From: an uncultured euryarchaeote
GTDB taxonomy: Archaea > Thermoplasmatota > Poseidoniia > Poseidoniales > Poseidoniaceae
NCBI GenBank assembly: GCA_937892665.1
Contig: CALBJF010000340.1
Span: 1-5,407, forward strand
DNA length: 5,407 bases
Direction of reading: 5' to 3'
Part shown: positions 1-5,407 of the stretch, piece by piece
How the letters are laid out: every line of letters begins with the position of its first letter
Numbering within the stretch: position 1 is the first letter of the stretch
Program-made: the position numbers and the translations under genes
Notes under the pieces: model-generated
What the model saw: the letters and a program-made list of their open reading frames with translations, nothing else
What the model was told of the DNA's origin: nothing
Database searches by the model: none

Positions 1-1
1 T

Positions 2-166
2 AATCCGAGGGAGGAGTTACGAAATATTTTGAATCCCCTTGAACAAGAACTCGGATTTTTCAATATTGAGAATTATGTTCTTCGTTTTTTAGAAGTTGGA
101 AGACCGCCAAATAGAATGCCAGAAGTTGACCGAAGGCTGCATGCGAATTTAGTAGATCATTACTGA
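2..166 (+). CDS. C-terminal fragment of an unrecognised protein (5' end outside the window)
   Basis: A + strand frame is open from the left edge for 54 codons and ends in TGA at 164-166. The translated tail is charged and mixed, with the segment FLEVGRPPNRMPEVDRRL near the end and a final HANLVDHY. It has no cysteine and no hydrophobic span, so it reads like the soluble C-terminus of a cytoplasmic protein. I do not recognise the family. Its stop lies 5 nt from the stop of the convergent gene at 172, the tight tail-to-tail packing usual in compact archaeal genomes, which supports it being real. A 54-codon open frame can occur by chance, so confidence is moderate. Confidence 0.55.
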   Translation, partial: NPREELRNILNPLEQELGFFNIENYVLRFLEVGRPPNRMPEVDRRLHANLVDHY

Positions 167-171
167 ACCGG

Positions 172-1278
172 TTAGACTTCTTGCCACGTCGTTCCATTCC
201 ACCAGCGTCCACTGCCATCGCTCATTTTTCTCCATGTATGGCCTGATTCATCCGTCCATTCATTGAGCACTGTTGGTTCAATCGTGGAAACTGATTGTGT
301 CACATCCGGAGTAGTTGCTACGGGCAAATCAACCTCATTGTTGTCAGATGTGTGCAGGGAGTCTGCTGTTGATTTTTTCTTAAGCATAAGGAAAGCAACA
401 ATTCCAATGATGACGAGTAATCCTGCGGAAAGTGAAATGAGCATGCCACTAAAGCCTCCTTCGTCTTCATCTTCTTTCGAATTATCATTATTAATTTCGG
501 ATTCTACAATCTCGTGGAACATGAGGTGAACTTCGAGATCAGTCCCGTCGTATGCATTTGCATAATTGACGGATTGAACGCCTTGGCTCAATCCCGTATT
601 ATTGATGATATCGAGGTGAATAATTTCTCGGACGATGTGGGGATAGTTCACTTTGCTATTTGTCCCATCAGGAAATGTGCCGACCTTTTCAACCATCCAT
701 ATCGAGACATTGAATGAAGAATTCGTCGACTGTTCGATGCTCCAGGAAACAGTCCCGGAATTCGATCCCGTTGCCGTCCATGCGAAAGTAACAAAACCAG
801 CCCCCAAGTTCAGCGATTTTGCTGCTTGTTCAGTATAATCTGCTTCTAGCGAAGTTCCAACAGGAACATTCCCAGATATTGCATAGGTTCCGTTGAACCC
901 TACAATGGGTGGTTTCCATGGTAGGTACGGGTCATAACGCTCTCGGAACTGAGCATCTACTGCTTCTGAACCAAGTGGATCCTCAGGATCGTTGATGTTT
1001 CTGTGAACAGAATAGACCTGCATGTTTGAACTGGATGCTACATTTTCGAGAGCATCCTCAACAGCTATGCACTGTCCACACCACGTTGCAGTATAATCTT
1101 CAGCGATGGTGGGTAAATCATCTAATGAACTATTCAAAGCAATAGTTTCGTTTGAAAGGCCATGAAGTCCACCAAACAGCATACCAGAATCGAGCTCCTC
1201 TACTTCACCCGCTTCTGCTGGGCTGAGAATAGACAAAGCGAAGATGATTGCTAGAATTGCCACTTTAGTACGTGCCAT
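172..1278 (-). CDS. Exported membrane-anchored thioredoxin-fold protein (Omp28-like) with W-rich C-terminal tail
   Basis: The 368-residue product has a signal peptide (about 1-23, hydrophobic core AILAIIFALSIL, likely cut after AEA). A thioredoxin-like domain follows (about 55-155), with EDYTATWCGQC at 60-70 giving redox cysteines C67 and C70. A WKPPIVGFNG segment (121-130) is placed like the cis-proline loop. The EDYT-x-TWCG-x-C pattern followed by a VHRNINDPEDP stretch resembles Omp28-type thioredoxin-fold proteins. Residues 160-260 look beta-rich and are unassigned. An acidic linker (264-274) precedes one membrane span (about 277-299) and a KKK stop-transfer, putting the redox domain outside and the last 65 residues inside. 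The tail ends in W341...W349...WWNGTTWQ, a short repeat-like tryptophan motif. Several N-x-S/T sequons (N43, N49, N129, N186, N190, N226) fit archaeal surface glycosylation. The likely role is disulfide or thiol chemistry at the cell surface; the substrate is unknown. The start follows a leaderless-type promoter and has no Shine-Dalgarno site. Confidence 0.85.
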   Translation of the reverse strand: MARTKVAILAIIFALSILSPAEAGEVEELDSGMLFGGLHGLSNETIALNSSLDDLPTIAEDYTATWCGQCIAVEDALENVASSSNMQVYSVHRNINDPEDPLGSEAVDAQFRERYDPYLPWKPPIVGFNGTYAISGNVPVGTSLEADYTEQAAKSLNLGAGFVTFAWTATGSNSGTVSWSIEQSTNSSFNVSIWMVEKVGTFPDGTNSKVNYPHIVREIIHLDIINNTGLSQGVQSVNYANAYDGTDLEVHLMFHEIVESEINNDNSKEDEDEGGFSGMLISLSAGLLVIIGIVAFLMLKKKSTADSLHTSDNNEVDLPVATTPDVTQSVSTIEPTVLNEWTDESGHTWRKMSDGSGRWWNGTTWQEV

Positions 1279-1299
1279 GATTTATGCAGGCCATTCTGC

Positions 1300-1306
1300 T
1301 TAAAGA
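1300..1306 (-). promoter_or_regulatory. Candidate TATA box for the thioredoxin-fold gene, leaderless spacing
   Basis: On the - strand this reads TCTTTAA, within CTCTTTAAGC. Its centre is about 25 nt from the A of the start codon at 1278, which is the usual archaeal distance from TATA box to transcription start. The mRNA would therefore begin at or next to the ATG. The bases before the ATG (GCATAAATC) show no Shine-Dalgarno sequence, which agrees with a leaderless transcript. The BRE position is not clearly purine-rich, so this is a moderate call. Confidence 0.45.
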
Positions 1307-1312
1307 GACAGC

Positions 1313-1328
1313 GTATCAAAGTATCAAA
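1313..1328. repeat. Perfect tandem 8-bp repeat, GTATCAAA x2
   Basis: Two adjacent perfect copies of GTATCAAA (TTTGATAC on the - strand) fill most of the gap between the TFB stop codon and the candidate TATA box of the thioredoxin-fold gene. They begin about 7 bp upstream of that TATA box on the - strand, where an archaeal activator or repressor could bind. A chance duplication is possible; no known operator is recognised. Confidence 0.5.
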
Positions 1329-1329
1329 C

Positions 1330-2409
1330 CTACAAGTCGAATGCTCCATTATCATAGATTTGACCAGCATCGATAGCAGTAAGGAGTTTCCCCAGTCGAG
1401 ATTTGACGGCATTTCTGGTTTTGTCAGCAGCACCAGCTATTGCAGTCAATCTATTCTCTGCGACTCCCAACTTCATGCATGTTATTTGGAAAAGCATTGA
1501 ACATAAAATTCGTGAAGGGACGTTTGGCACAGGTGAATCTCCGATGGTGGGTTCGCCCAACTTGAAGAGTCTTTGATTCAAATCCTCCATAAGTTCATCT
1601 TGAACTCCCTTTCCTAAATCAGCAACAACATTTCGCAATCGTTGCTTCATGATTCTGATTTCTTCGGCTCTATTTGCAAGTGCAATTTCTCTTCTGTCCT
1701 TTGCAATAGCGATGAGTTTCTTCCCATTCATCTCCACTTTTTCACAGATTGAAAAGTACTTTTCGATGATCTTTGAAGCATCGATAACTTGCTTCATTGA
1801 AATGCCAGTATTCTCTAGCATAGCAGCCCAGTCAATACTCATTCCGCCCCATCTTTTCTGGTAAACACGAAGACAACCCAGTGCTAGCAATTTCTCGTTG
1901 TGATGGGTATCTGCCCCTCTGGTCTTCATTCGACATACAGAGTTCTTTGGAAGAATGACCTCTTCACCTCCAGCGATGTTCTTCATTTCTGCTAAAACAA
2001 CCTCATCTTCGATAGGCAGTGTAGCACGTGTAATGGCTTCCTTGGCTTTCATTGCATTCTCAGTTCCACTGAGTCTAACGGCAGCATCCATTGTGGCTTG
2101 GACCATTGGGTGGCAATCCTTCGCATCACGGGAGCTGATGTTGCGCAAAATCTTCCACTTACCCTTTGCCTCTTTTTGAGTTCCAATATAGGAGCCCAAA
2201 CCGTTGCCCTTATTACCAGTCTTAATTTTAGTAACTCTGGTGGTCGGAGTGTTGAAACTGTTTTCTCCCCAGATAGCATTACCATTGTCGTTTTGGTTGT
2301 TGGAGACTTGGTGTTCAGCCACCAGTCCACAATCATTGCACACGAGTTCTCCCCGTGCAATGTTCATTTTCATGTCGTTACTTCCGCATTCTTCGCATTT
2401 TTCAGTCAT
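1330..2409 (-). CDS. tfb: Transcription initiation factor B (TFB/TFIIB homologue), divergent
   Basis: TFB bridges the TBP-TATA complex and RNA polymerase and sets the transcription start. The 359-residue product opens with a zinc ribbon, C5-x2-C8 and C24-x2-C27 (CNDCGLV), typical of TFIIB/TFB. Residues about 54-77 (TPTTRVT...GLGSYIG) sit where the B-reader and linker usually carry R-x-G...GLST-x-I. The first cyclin-like repeat (about 95-225) is recognisable mainly at its end (LALGCLRVYQKRWGG...ISMKQVIDASKIIEKYF). The second (about 255-345) is clearer, with VPSRILCSMLFQITCMKLGV followed by a helix-turn-helix, LTAIAGAADKTRNAVKSRLGKLL. Most archaeal TFBs are about 300 residues, so this one is long. 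Its B-reader lacks the usual PEWR-type stretch and its first repeat is weakly conserved, which suggests a specialised paralogue rather than the general factor. The ATG at 2409 is supported by AAGGTGAT just upstream. Confidence 0.9.
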   Translation of the reverse strand: MTEKCEECGSNDMKMNIARGELVCNDCGLVAEHQVSNNQNDNGNAIWGENSFNTPTTRVTKIKTGNKGNGLGSYIGTQKEAKGKWKILRNISSRDAKDCHPMVQATMDAAVRLSGTENAMKAKEAITRATLPIEDEVVLAEMKNIAGGEEVILPKNSVCRMKTRGADTHHNEKLLALGCLRVYQKRWGGMSIDWAAMLENTGISMKQVIDASKIIEKYFSICEKVEMNGKKLIAIAKDRREIALANRAEEIRIMKQRLRNVVADLGKGVQDELMEDLNQRLFKLGEPTIGDSPVPNVPSRILCSMLFQITCMKLGVAENRLTAIAGAADKTRNAVKSRLGKLLTAIDAGQIYDNGAFDL

Positions 2410-2412
2410 TAT

Positions 2413-2420
2413 ATCACCTT
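2413..2420 (-). promoter_or_regulatory. Shine-Dalgarno site of tfb
   Basis: On the - strand this reads AAGGTGAT, three bases before the ATG. It complements the AUCACCU part of the archaeal 16S rRNA 3' end. It lies at the end of a purine-only stretch (GGGAAAAGGAAGAAGAAGG, 2417-2434 region) and fixes the start at 2409. It implies that tfb has a leadered mRNA, unlike the gene downstream of it. Confidence 0.65.
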
Positions 2421-2450
2421 CTTCTTCCTTTTCCCTGTAACATGATTGCA

Positions 2451-2490
2451 GTAAACAGAACCGTAGTTTACGCTGTTTAGAGCAAAACAG
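2451..2490. repeat. Nested inverted repeats, possible operator or leader hairpin of tfb
   Basis: GTAAAC at 2451-2456 is mirrored by GTTTAC at 2466-2471. AAACAG at 2453-2458 is mirrored by CTGTTT at 2473-2478, and that copy is mirrored again by AAACAG at 2485-2490 across a 6-nt loop. The arms overlap, so alternative hairpins are mutually exclusive. If tfb transcription starts near 2480-2500, the repeats lie in its leader or at its start site. Both a protein-binding site and an RNA fold are possible. Confidence 0.45.
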
Positions 2491-2520
2491 GTCAGCAGGA
2501 TTATATCTATATCCGGCGTC

Positions 2521-2530
2521 CTATTTAAAG
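2521..2530 (-). promoter_or_regulatory. Candidate TATA box of tfb
   Basis: On the - strand this reads CTTTAAATAG, close to the archaeal TATA consensus. It would place the start near 2500 and give a leader of about 90 nt containing the inverted repeats. GATATAGATATAA, read on the - strand at 2513-2501, is an alternative giving a leader of about 70 nt. No clear BRE distinguishes the two. Confidence 0.4.
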
Positions 2531-2536
2531 ACTCGC

Positions 2537-2567
2537 ATTCATGATGCATATATGGGCGAACATGAAT
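2537..2567. repeat. 7-bp inverted repeat flanking a palindromic TATA-like core
   Basis: ATTCATG (2537-2543) and CATGAAT (2561-2567) form a perfect inverted repeat with a 17-bp spacer. The spacer contains the palindrome CATATATG (2547-2554) almost at its centre. Arms about two helical turns apart around a TATA-like core fit a dimeric regulator site. It lies next to the candidate tfb TATA box and upstream of the + strand gene, so it could act on either. Confidence 0.45.
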
Positions 2568-2660
2568 TATTCTTGTTTACAAATTCTACAACGTAGTCAA
2601 ATAAAATATCGCATTGATTTTTCCCACAAGAATGAAAAATAACAAAATGAAATGTGTTTC

Positions 2661-2668
2661 CTTTTATA
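2661..2668 (+). promoter_or_regulatory. Candidate TATA box of the AddB-like gene
   Basis: CTTTTATA is centred about 25 nt upstream of 2690, predicting a leader of roughly 13 nt that would just include the purine-rich ribosome site before 2703. The alternative AAATAAAATATC near 2600 would give a leader of about 75 nt. The call rests on spacing and composition only. Confidence 0.4.
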
Positions 2669-2692
2669 CCCTCGTGATTCTTGTAGAGAACT

Positions 2693-2699
2693 GGGGGAG
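2693..2699 (+). promoter_or_regulatory. Shine-Dalgarno site of the AddB-like gene
   Basis: GGGGGAG, containing GGAG, ends three bases before the ATG at 2703, a spacing like that of tfb. It favours 2703 over the in-frame ATG at 2652, which would add 17 residues and would place the candidate TATA box inside the coding sequence. Confidence 0.5.
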
Positions 2700-2702
2700 A
2701 AT

Positions 2703-5407
2703 ATGACACAGAACGTTACTGTTGAAGCATGCTCTCCTTCTACCGTTGTGCCCCAATGGCTTCTACAACATCTGGAGGATGGCTCTAGCGATATCTTGAT
2801 CATCTATCCCAATGAAATCGTTCGAGAGAATATCATGAAGCACATTAGTACTGTTCGAGGAGCCATTGATTCTAGTCGCCACACAACACTAAATCGTCTC
2901 TGCACATCTTTGCAAATGGACTTCCGTTTCCCAGTAATAATTCCAAGATCTGCAGTGGGGATTGTTCAAGTTCACAAGAAATTTTCAGGCGCTGCTTCTG
3001 AATTTAGATTCCCACGAATGCATCCAGATGCGTCAAGGACATGGTCGCTATCCAAAACTGAACGATTGCTCCAACTGCATAGGTTTTCTACAATGCATGG
3101 CATTCTTAGAAAGTGGGAAGATGACCCCGGAGTATCCGAGGCGGAGCATCTCCTTTCCACTTTCCGAGATTCCAATCTTCTCCATGAGCATCAAGTTATG
3201 GAAGAATTAACAAACGCTCTTTTGCGAACTGATACACAGATTCCATATTCATTATCAGCGGTAAGAGGGATTGTTTTACTCAACCACCCTCCCGATTTTC
3301 ATAGTAATGAAAAGCAATTCTTTACCGCTCTCGCAACAAGGATCCCCATTCATCATCTCTGTGTTCAAGGATCGTTTCGACTCGGCTTACATGGCGCCTA
3401 TATTGATGACGAAATCCAATATGTCAACTCAGAAGAGGAATTGCCAGACTGGATTCCAGAACATCCTGTCGTAACCACACCTGAAGAGAAGAATAGAACA
3501 GAAGGGATTCACCTTGTATCCTTTGATCAGGCTTCCCAAGTTCTTGATGCGGCTCTATCTGCTATTCGCATTTATCGACAGCATTACACTGGTAAGATAT
3601 TGGTTATCGATGCGGATCAAAATCGGAGGAGTGTTTGGAAACGCAGACTTCAACAAATTGGCCTCGATTGTGACGCAGGTTCCGAAACAGTTGGTTCGAC
3701 CTCAGCAGTTCAAGCAGTCCTTCGTTTCCTTTCAATCACTGAAGGCCAAGACGCCTGGTCTGGAAATAAGCTGTTTGATATTATACAATCTCAAGCATTT
3801 CCGATTATTGAAAATCTCTTTTCTAATCTCTCTCACCCGAAAAATGAAACTTGGAAACCGCGACCTAATCTCGATGTACTGGAAAATATAGGGAGGAGTT
3901 TCCATGTTATCGGTGGAAATGGGGCACTTTTCCGTTGGCTGGGGTCATTATCAGTCGCTACTCCATCTTCTTCAGAACCTTACCGAAGAAAAGCAGAAGA
4001 GCAAGCCATCGAAGAAACAAGGTGGTGGCTCTATTCACTTGCACGTGTTTGGGCTCCATTCCTAGATTCTGAAACACAGTCGTTCATACAGGAACCGCTG
4101 ATTGGTAATTCTAGCGAGGTGGAACTTCCACTGCCCGAAATAAATTCACATCATAGAGAGGTCCTCGCCGATATTCTAGAAGCATGCGAATGGGGGCAAC
4201 TTTTCAGCCGCACATCAACCTATGATAGATCGATTGGAGGACTACAATCATGGATTCAAACAATTGACTCGATTACGCAATATGATTCAACTGTAGATTT
4301 TATTGATATCTGTAAACTATCAGCAAACCAAACCAAACTCCCACCAAGCAGGATTCGACATTCTGATGTGCAGATATGTACGCCAGAGCAAGCATATGGG
4401 GCACACGCCGATATTGTTCTCTTCGTCGGTATAGATTCAGACTCTTGGTCCATGAAACCCCCTAGGATACCATGGATTGATGATGCTGTGCGAGTCCAAC
4501 TTGGATTGAATGATTCTGACCATCCAATCCGTCGAGGCCGCCATGTATTCAACTCATTATTATCCACATCCAGATCTGCGATATTATTCGATACGAAGCA
4601 CGATGATTCTGCTGGAAACTCAACACCAGTTGCAGAATATTTGGCAGAGATTGAACTTGCTGGAAAGCTCTCGAATCTCTCGTCTCCTCCGGATTTCCTC
4701 GCCAACTCTATTTCATCAGGTGCTGGCTGGTCATTCATAACTCGAGAGGACGGGAACTGGCTGACCTACAAGAGCTCAGCCTTGATTCTAGATGGAAGCA
4801 AAGTCGAACTACTTCGTGCTGAAAACTTGCCTCGAGATCGACGACAGCGAACCGGTCTTGCGTTAAAATCTGGAACAACCCCTGAGGTGAACATCCATAC
4901 GCCAATTTCTCTTACAATCGGAGTTGAGAAGCAGCTGAACATAGATCGTTACCGCAGACAACCAAAATTCAAAGCCACTGAAAAGCAAGAGGCGATGCCG
5001 TGGAGTTACCGAGATAACCTTCTTTCTGCACAAGACCTTGTCCTTTCCCCTTCAATCGGCCAAGCCAATACAGAAGGGGGACGAACCGTAGATGAGTGGC
5101 CCCATCTTGGGTACAAAAAGAACGGGAGTTCCCGCGGCCCCTCTATCGATCCAAGGCCTCTTCCGCCAACTAACGTGATATCCGATTCCCTCTCATCAAT
5201 ATGGACTACAAGTCAACGAAGTGATGAGTCAAAGATTTGGTCCACAAATAGGTTGACTCCATGGATAAACTGTCCACGATTGGCGTGGTCTGAGCAAATA
5301 TTGAAAGCAAAAGAAACACAACCGGAGGTCTCAGAAGATCTTGCGCCTCTTGCTCGTGGAACACTTGTTCACTCGATAGAAGAATATCTTCTTTCATTAC
5401 TTGGGGT
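2703..5407 (+). CDS. AddB-like PD-(D/E)XK nuclease / degenerate helicase, 3' truncated
   Basis: This frame is open for 901 codons to the right edge. AddB-type proteins pair with AddA to process double-strand breaks and load recombinase. Residues 30-45 (DILIIYPNEIVRENI) occupy the place of helicase motif I but have no GxxGxGKT. VRGIVLLNHPPDF (187-199) replaces a Walker B, so the helicase is probably inactive, as in AddB. KILVIDADQNRRSVWKRRL (298-316) followed by a glycine matches the motif IV region. HADIVLFVGIDSDSW (568-582), PWIDDAVRVQLGL (590-602) and RRGRHVFNSLLSTSRSAIL (610-628) match the AddB motif V/VI block (LNEG-x-WP...PWLS-x-MR-x-x-LGLP). After a linker containing PRPLPP (817-822), the RecB-like nuclease starts: STNRLTPWINCPRLAW (847-862) and RGTLVHSIEEYL (885-896), with the conserved His at 890. 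C857 matches the first Fe-S cysteine of AddB. The catalytic D, E and K and the other cysteines lie beyond the window. About 150-250 residues are probably missing. A related RecB-family nuclease of another system remains possible. Confidence 0.75.
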   Translation, partial: MTQNVTVEACSPSTVVPQWLLQHLEDGSSDILIIYPNEIVRENIMKHISTVRGAIDSSRHTTLNRLCTSLQMDFRFPVIIPRSAVGIVQVHKKFSGAASEFRFPRMHPDASRTWSLSKTERLLQLHRFSTMHGILRKWEDDPGVSEAEHLLSTFRDSNLLHEHQVMEELTNALLRTDTQIPYSLSAVRGIVLLNHPPDFHSNEKQFFTALATRIPIHHLCVQGSFRLGLHGAYIDDEIQYVNSEEELPDWIPEHPVVTTPEEKNRTEGIHLVSFDQASQVLDAALSAIRIYRQHYTGKILVIDADQNRRSVWKRRLQQIGLDCDAGSETVGSTSAVQAVLRFLSITEGQDAWSGNKLFDIIQSQAFPIIENLFSNLSHPKNETWKPRPNLDVLENIGRSFHVIGGNGALFRWLGSLSVATPSSSEPYRRKAEEQAIEETRWWLYSLARVWAPFLDSETQSFIQEPLIGNSSEVELPLPEINSHHREVLADILEACEWGQLFSRTSTYDRSIGGLQSWIQTIDSITQYDSTVDFIDICKLSANQTKLPPSRIRHSDVQICTPEQAYGAHADIVLFVGIDSDSWSMKPPRIPWIDDAVRVQLGLNDSDHPIRRGRHVFNSLLSTSRSAILFDTKHDDSAGNSTPVAEYLAEIELAGKLSNLSSPPDFLANSISSGAGWSFITREDGNWLTYKSSALILDGSKVELLRAENLPRDRRQRTGLALKSGTTPEVNIHTPISLTIGVEKQLNIDRYRRQPKFKATEKQEAMPWSYRDNLLSAQDLVLSPSIGQANTEGGRTVDEWPHLGYKKNGSSRGPSIDPRPLPPTNVISDSLSSIWTTSQRSDESKIWSTNRLTPWINCPRLAWSEQILKAKETQPEVSEDLAPLARGTLVHSIEEYLLSLLG

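Larger units (their letters stand above)
2410..2702. promoter_or_regulatory. Divergent intergenic region between tfb and the AddB-like gene
   Basis: This 293-nt AT-rich stretch separates the two divergent start codons. Neither strand has a convincing gene. It holds TATA-like sequences at 2501-2513 and 2521-2530 (usable by the - strand), 2547-2554 (palindromic) and 2661-2668 (+ strand). It also holds two inverted repeats (2451-2490 and 2537-2567) and three copies of GTTTAC/GTAAAC at 2451, 2466 and 2575. This is much longer than the other gaps here (5 and 51 nt), which suggests regulatory content. Confidence 0.7.

Noticed and set aside
2..60. 8-bp inverted repeat AATCCGAG/CTCGGATT followed by TTTTT, resembling a terminator
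   Set aside because: The spacer is 40 nt and the whole structure lies inside an apparent coding frame that continues to 166. Probably coincidental.
2049..2445. Open frames of 74-115 codons on both strands over the start of tfb
   Set aside because: They overlap the zinc-ribbon region of a clear TFB and have no domain of their own.
2652..2702. Upstream in-frame ATG extending the AddB-like protein by 17 residues (MCFLLYPRD...)
   Set aside because: It has no Shine-Dalgarno site and would put the candidate TATA box inside the gene. 2703 has GGGGGAG directly upstream.
2410..2702. tRNA, small RNA or CRISPR array in the intergenic region
   Set aside because: No cloverleaf, no B-box-like GTTCNANNC and no regularly spaced long repeats were seen.
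2597..2803. 68-codon - strand frame spanning the start of the AddB-like gene
   Set aside because: It starts inside the opposite gene, has no ribosome site, and runs through AT-rich intergenic sequence.
3514..3891. 125-codon + strand open frame
   Set aside because: It overlaps the AddB-like frame in another phase. The main frame matches a family across this region, so this is a shadow.
4256..4738. 160-codon - strand open frame
   Set aside because: It lies wholly within the AddB-like coding sequence on the opposite strand, has no promoter or ribosome site, and its product has no recognisable domain.

Overview
The window looks like a piece of an archaeal genome. The best evidence is a transcription factor B (TFIIB homologue) with an N-terminal zinc ribbon and a recognisable C-terminal cyclin repeat. 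There are also TATA-like boxes, one probable leaderless gene, and purine-rich Shine-Dalgarno sites matching the archaeal 16S 3' end. A secreted, membrane-anchored protein with a tryptophan-rich C-terminal tail, next to a divergent TFB, suggests planktonic Euryarchaeota such as Marine Group II (Poseidoniales). That taxonomic call is inference from general appearance, not from a marker gene.

Layout: (1) Positions 2-166 hold the 3' end of an unrecognised + strand gene. (2) It converges, with only 5 nt between stop codons, on a - strand gene (172-1278). This encodes an exported thioredoxin-fold protein of Omp28-like type with a WCGQC site, one C-terminal membrane span and a cytoplasmic tail ending in a W-rich motif. 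(3) Upstream of it, also on the - strand, is a long and divergent TFB (1330-2409). (4) A 293-nt AT-rich divergent intergenic region (2410-2702) carries candidate TATA boxes for both directions, two inverted repeats and three copies of GTTTAC/GTAAAC. (5) A long + strand frame runs without a stop from 2703 to the right edge: 901 codons, truncated. Its product resembles the AddB family of double-strand-break repair proteins. It has a UvrD/Rex-like helicase fold whose ATP-binding motif is not visible, an AddB-like motif V/VI block, and the start of a RecB-type PD-(D/E)XK nuclease domain with a CP motif and RGTLVHSIEEYL. The window ends before the nuclease catalytic residues.

How the genes relate: nothing shows that the TFB and the thioredoxin-like protein share a function. 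They are 51 nt apart on one strand, but the second seems to have its own promoter. TFB and the AddB-like gene share a divergent promoter region, so common regulation is possible but unproven. The most interesting content is the AddB-like nuclease in what appears to be an archaeon, where end resection is normally attributed to HerA-NurA and Mre11-Rad50. A bacterial-type AddAB system, whose AddA partner would be expected just beyond the right edge, is the hypothesis to test.
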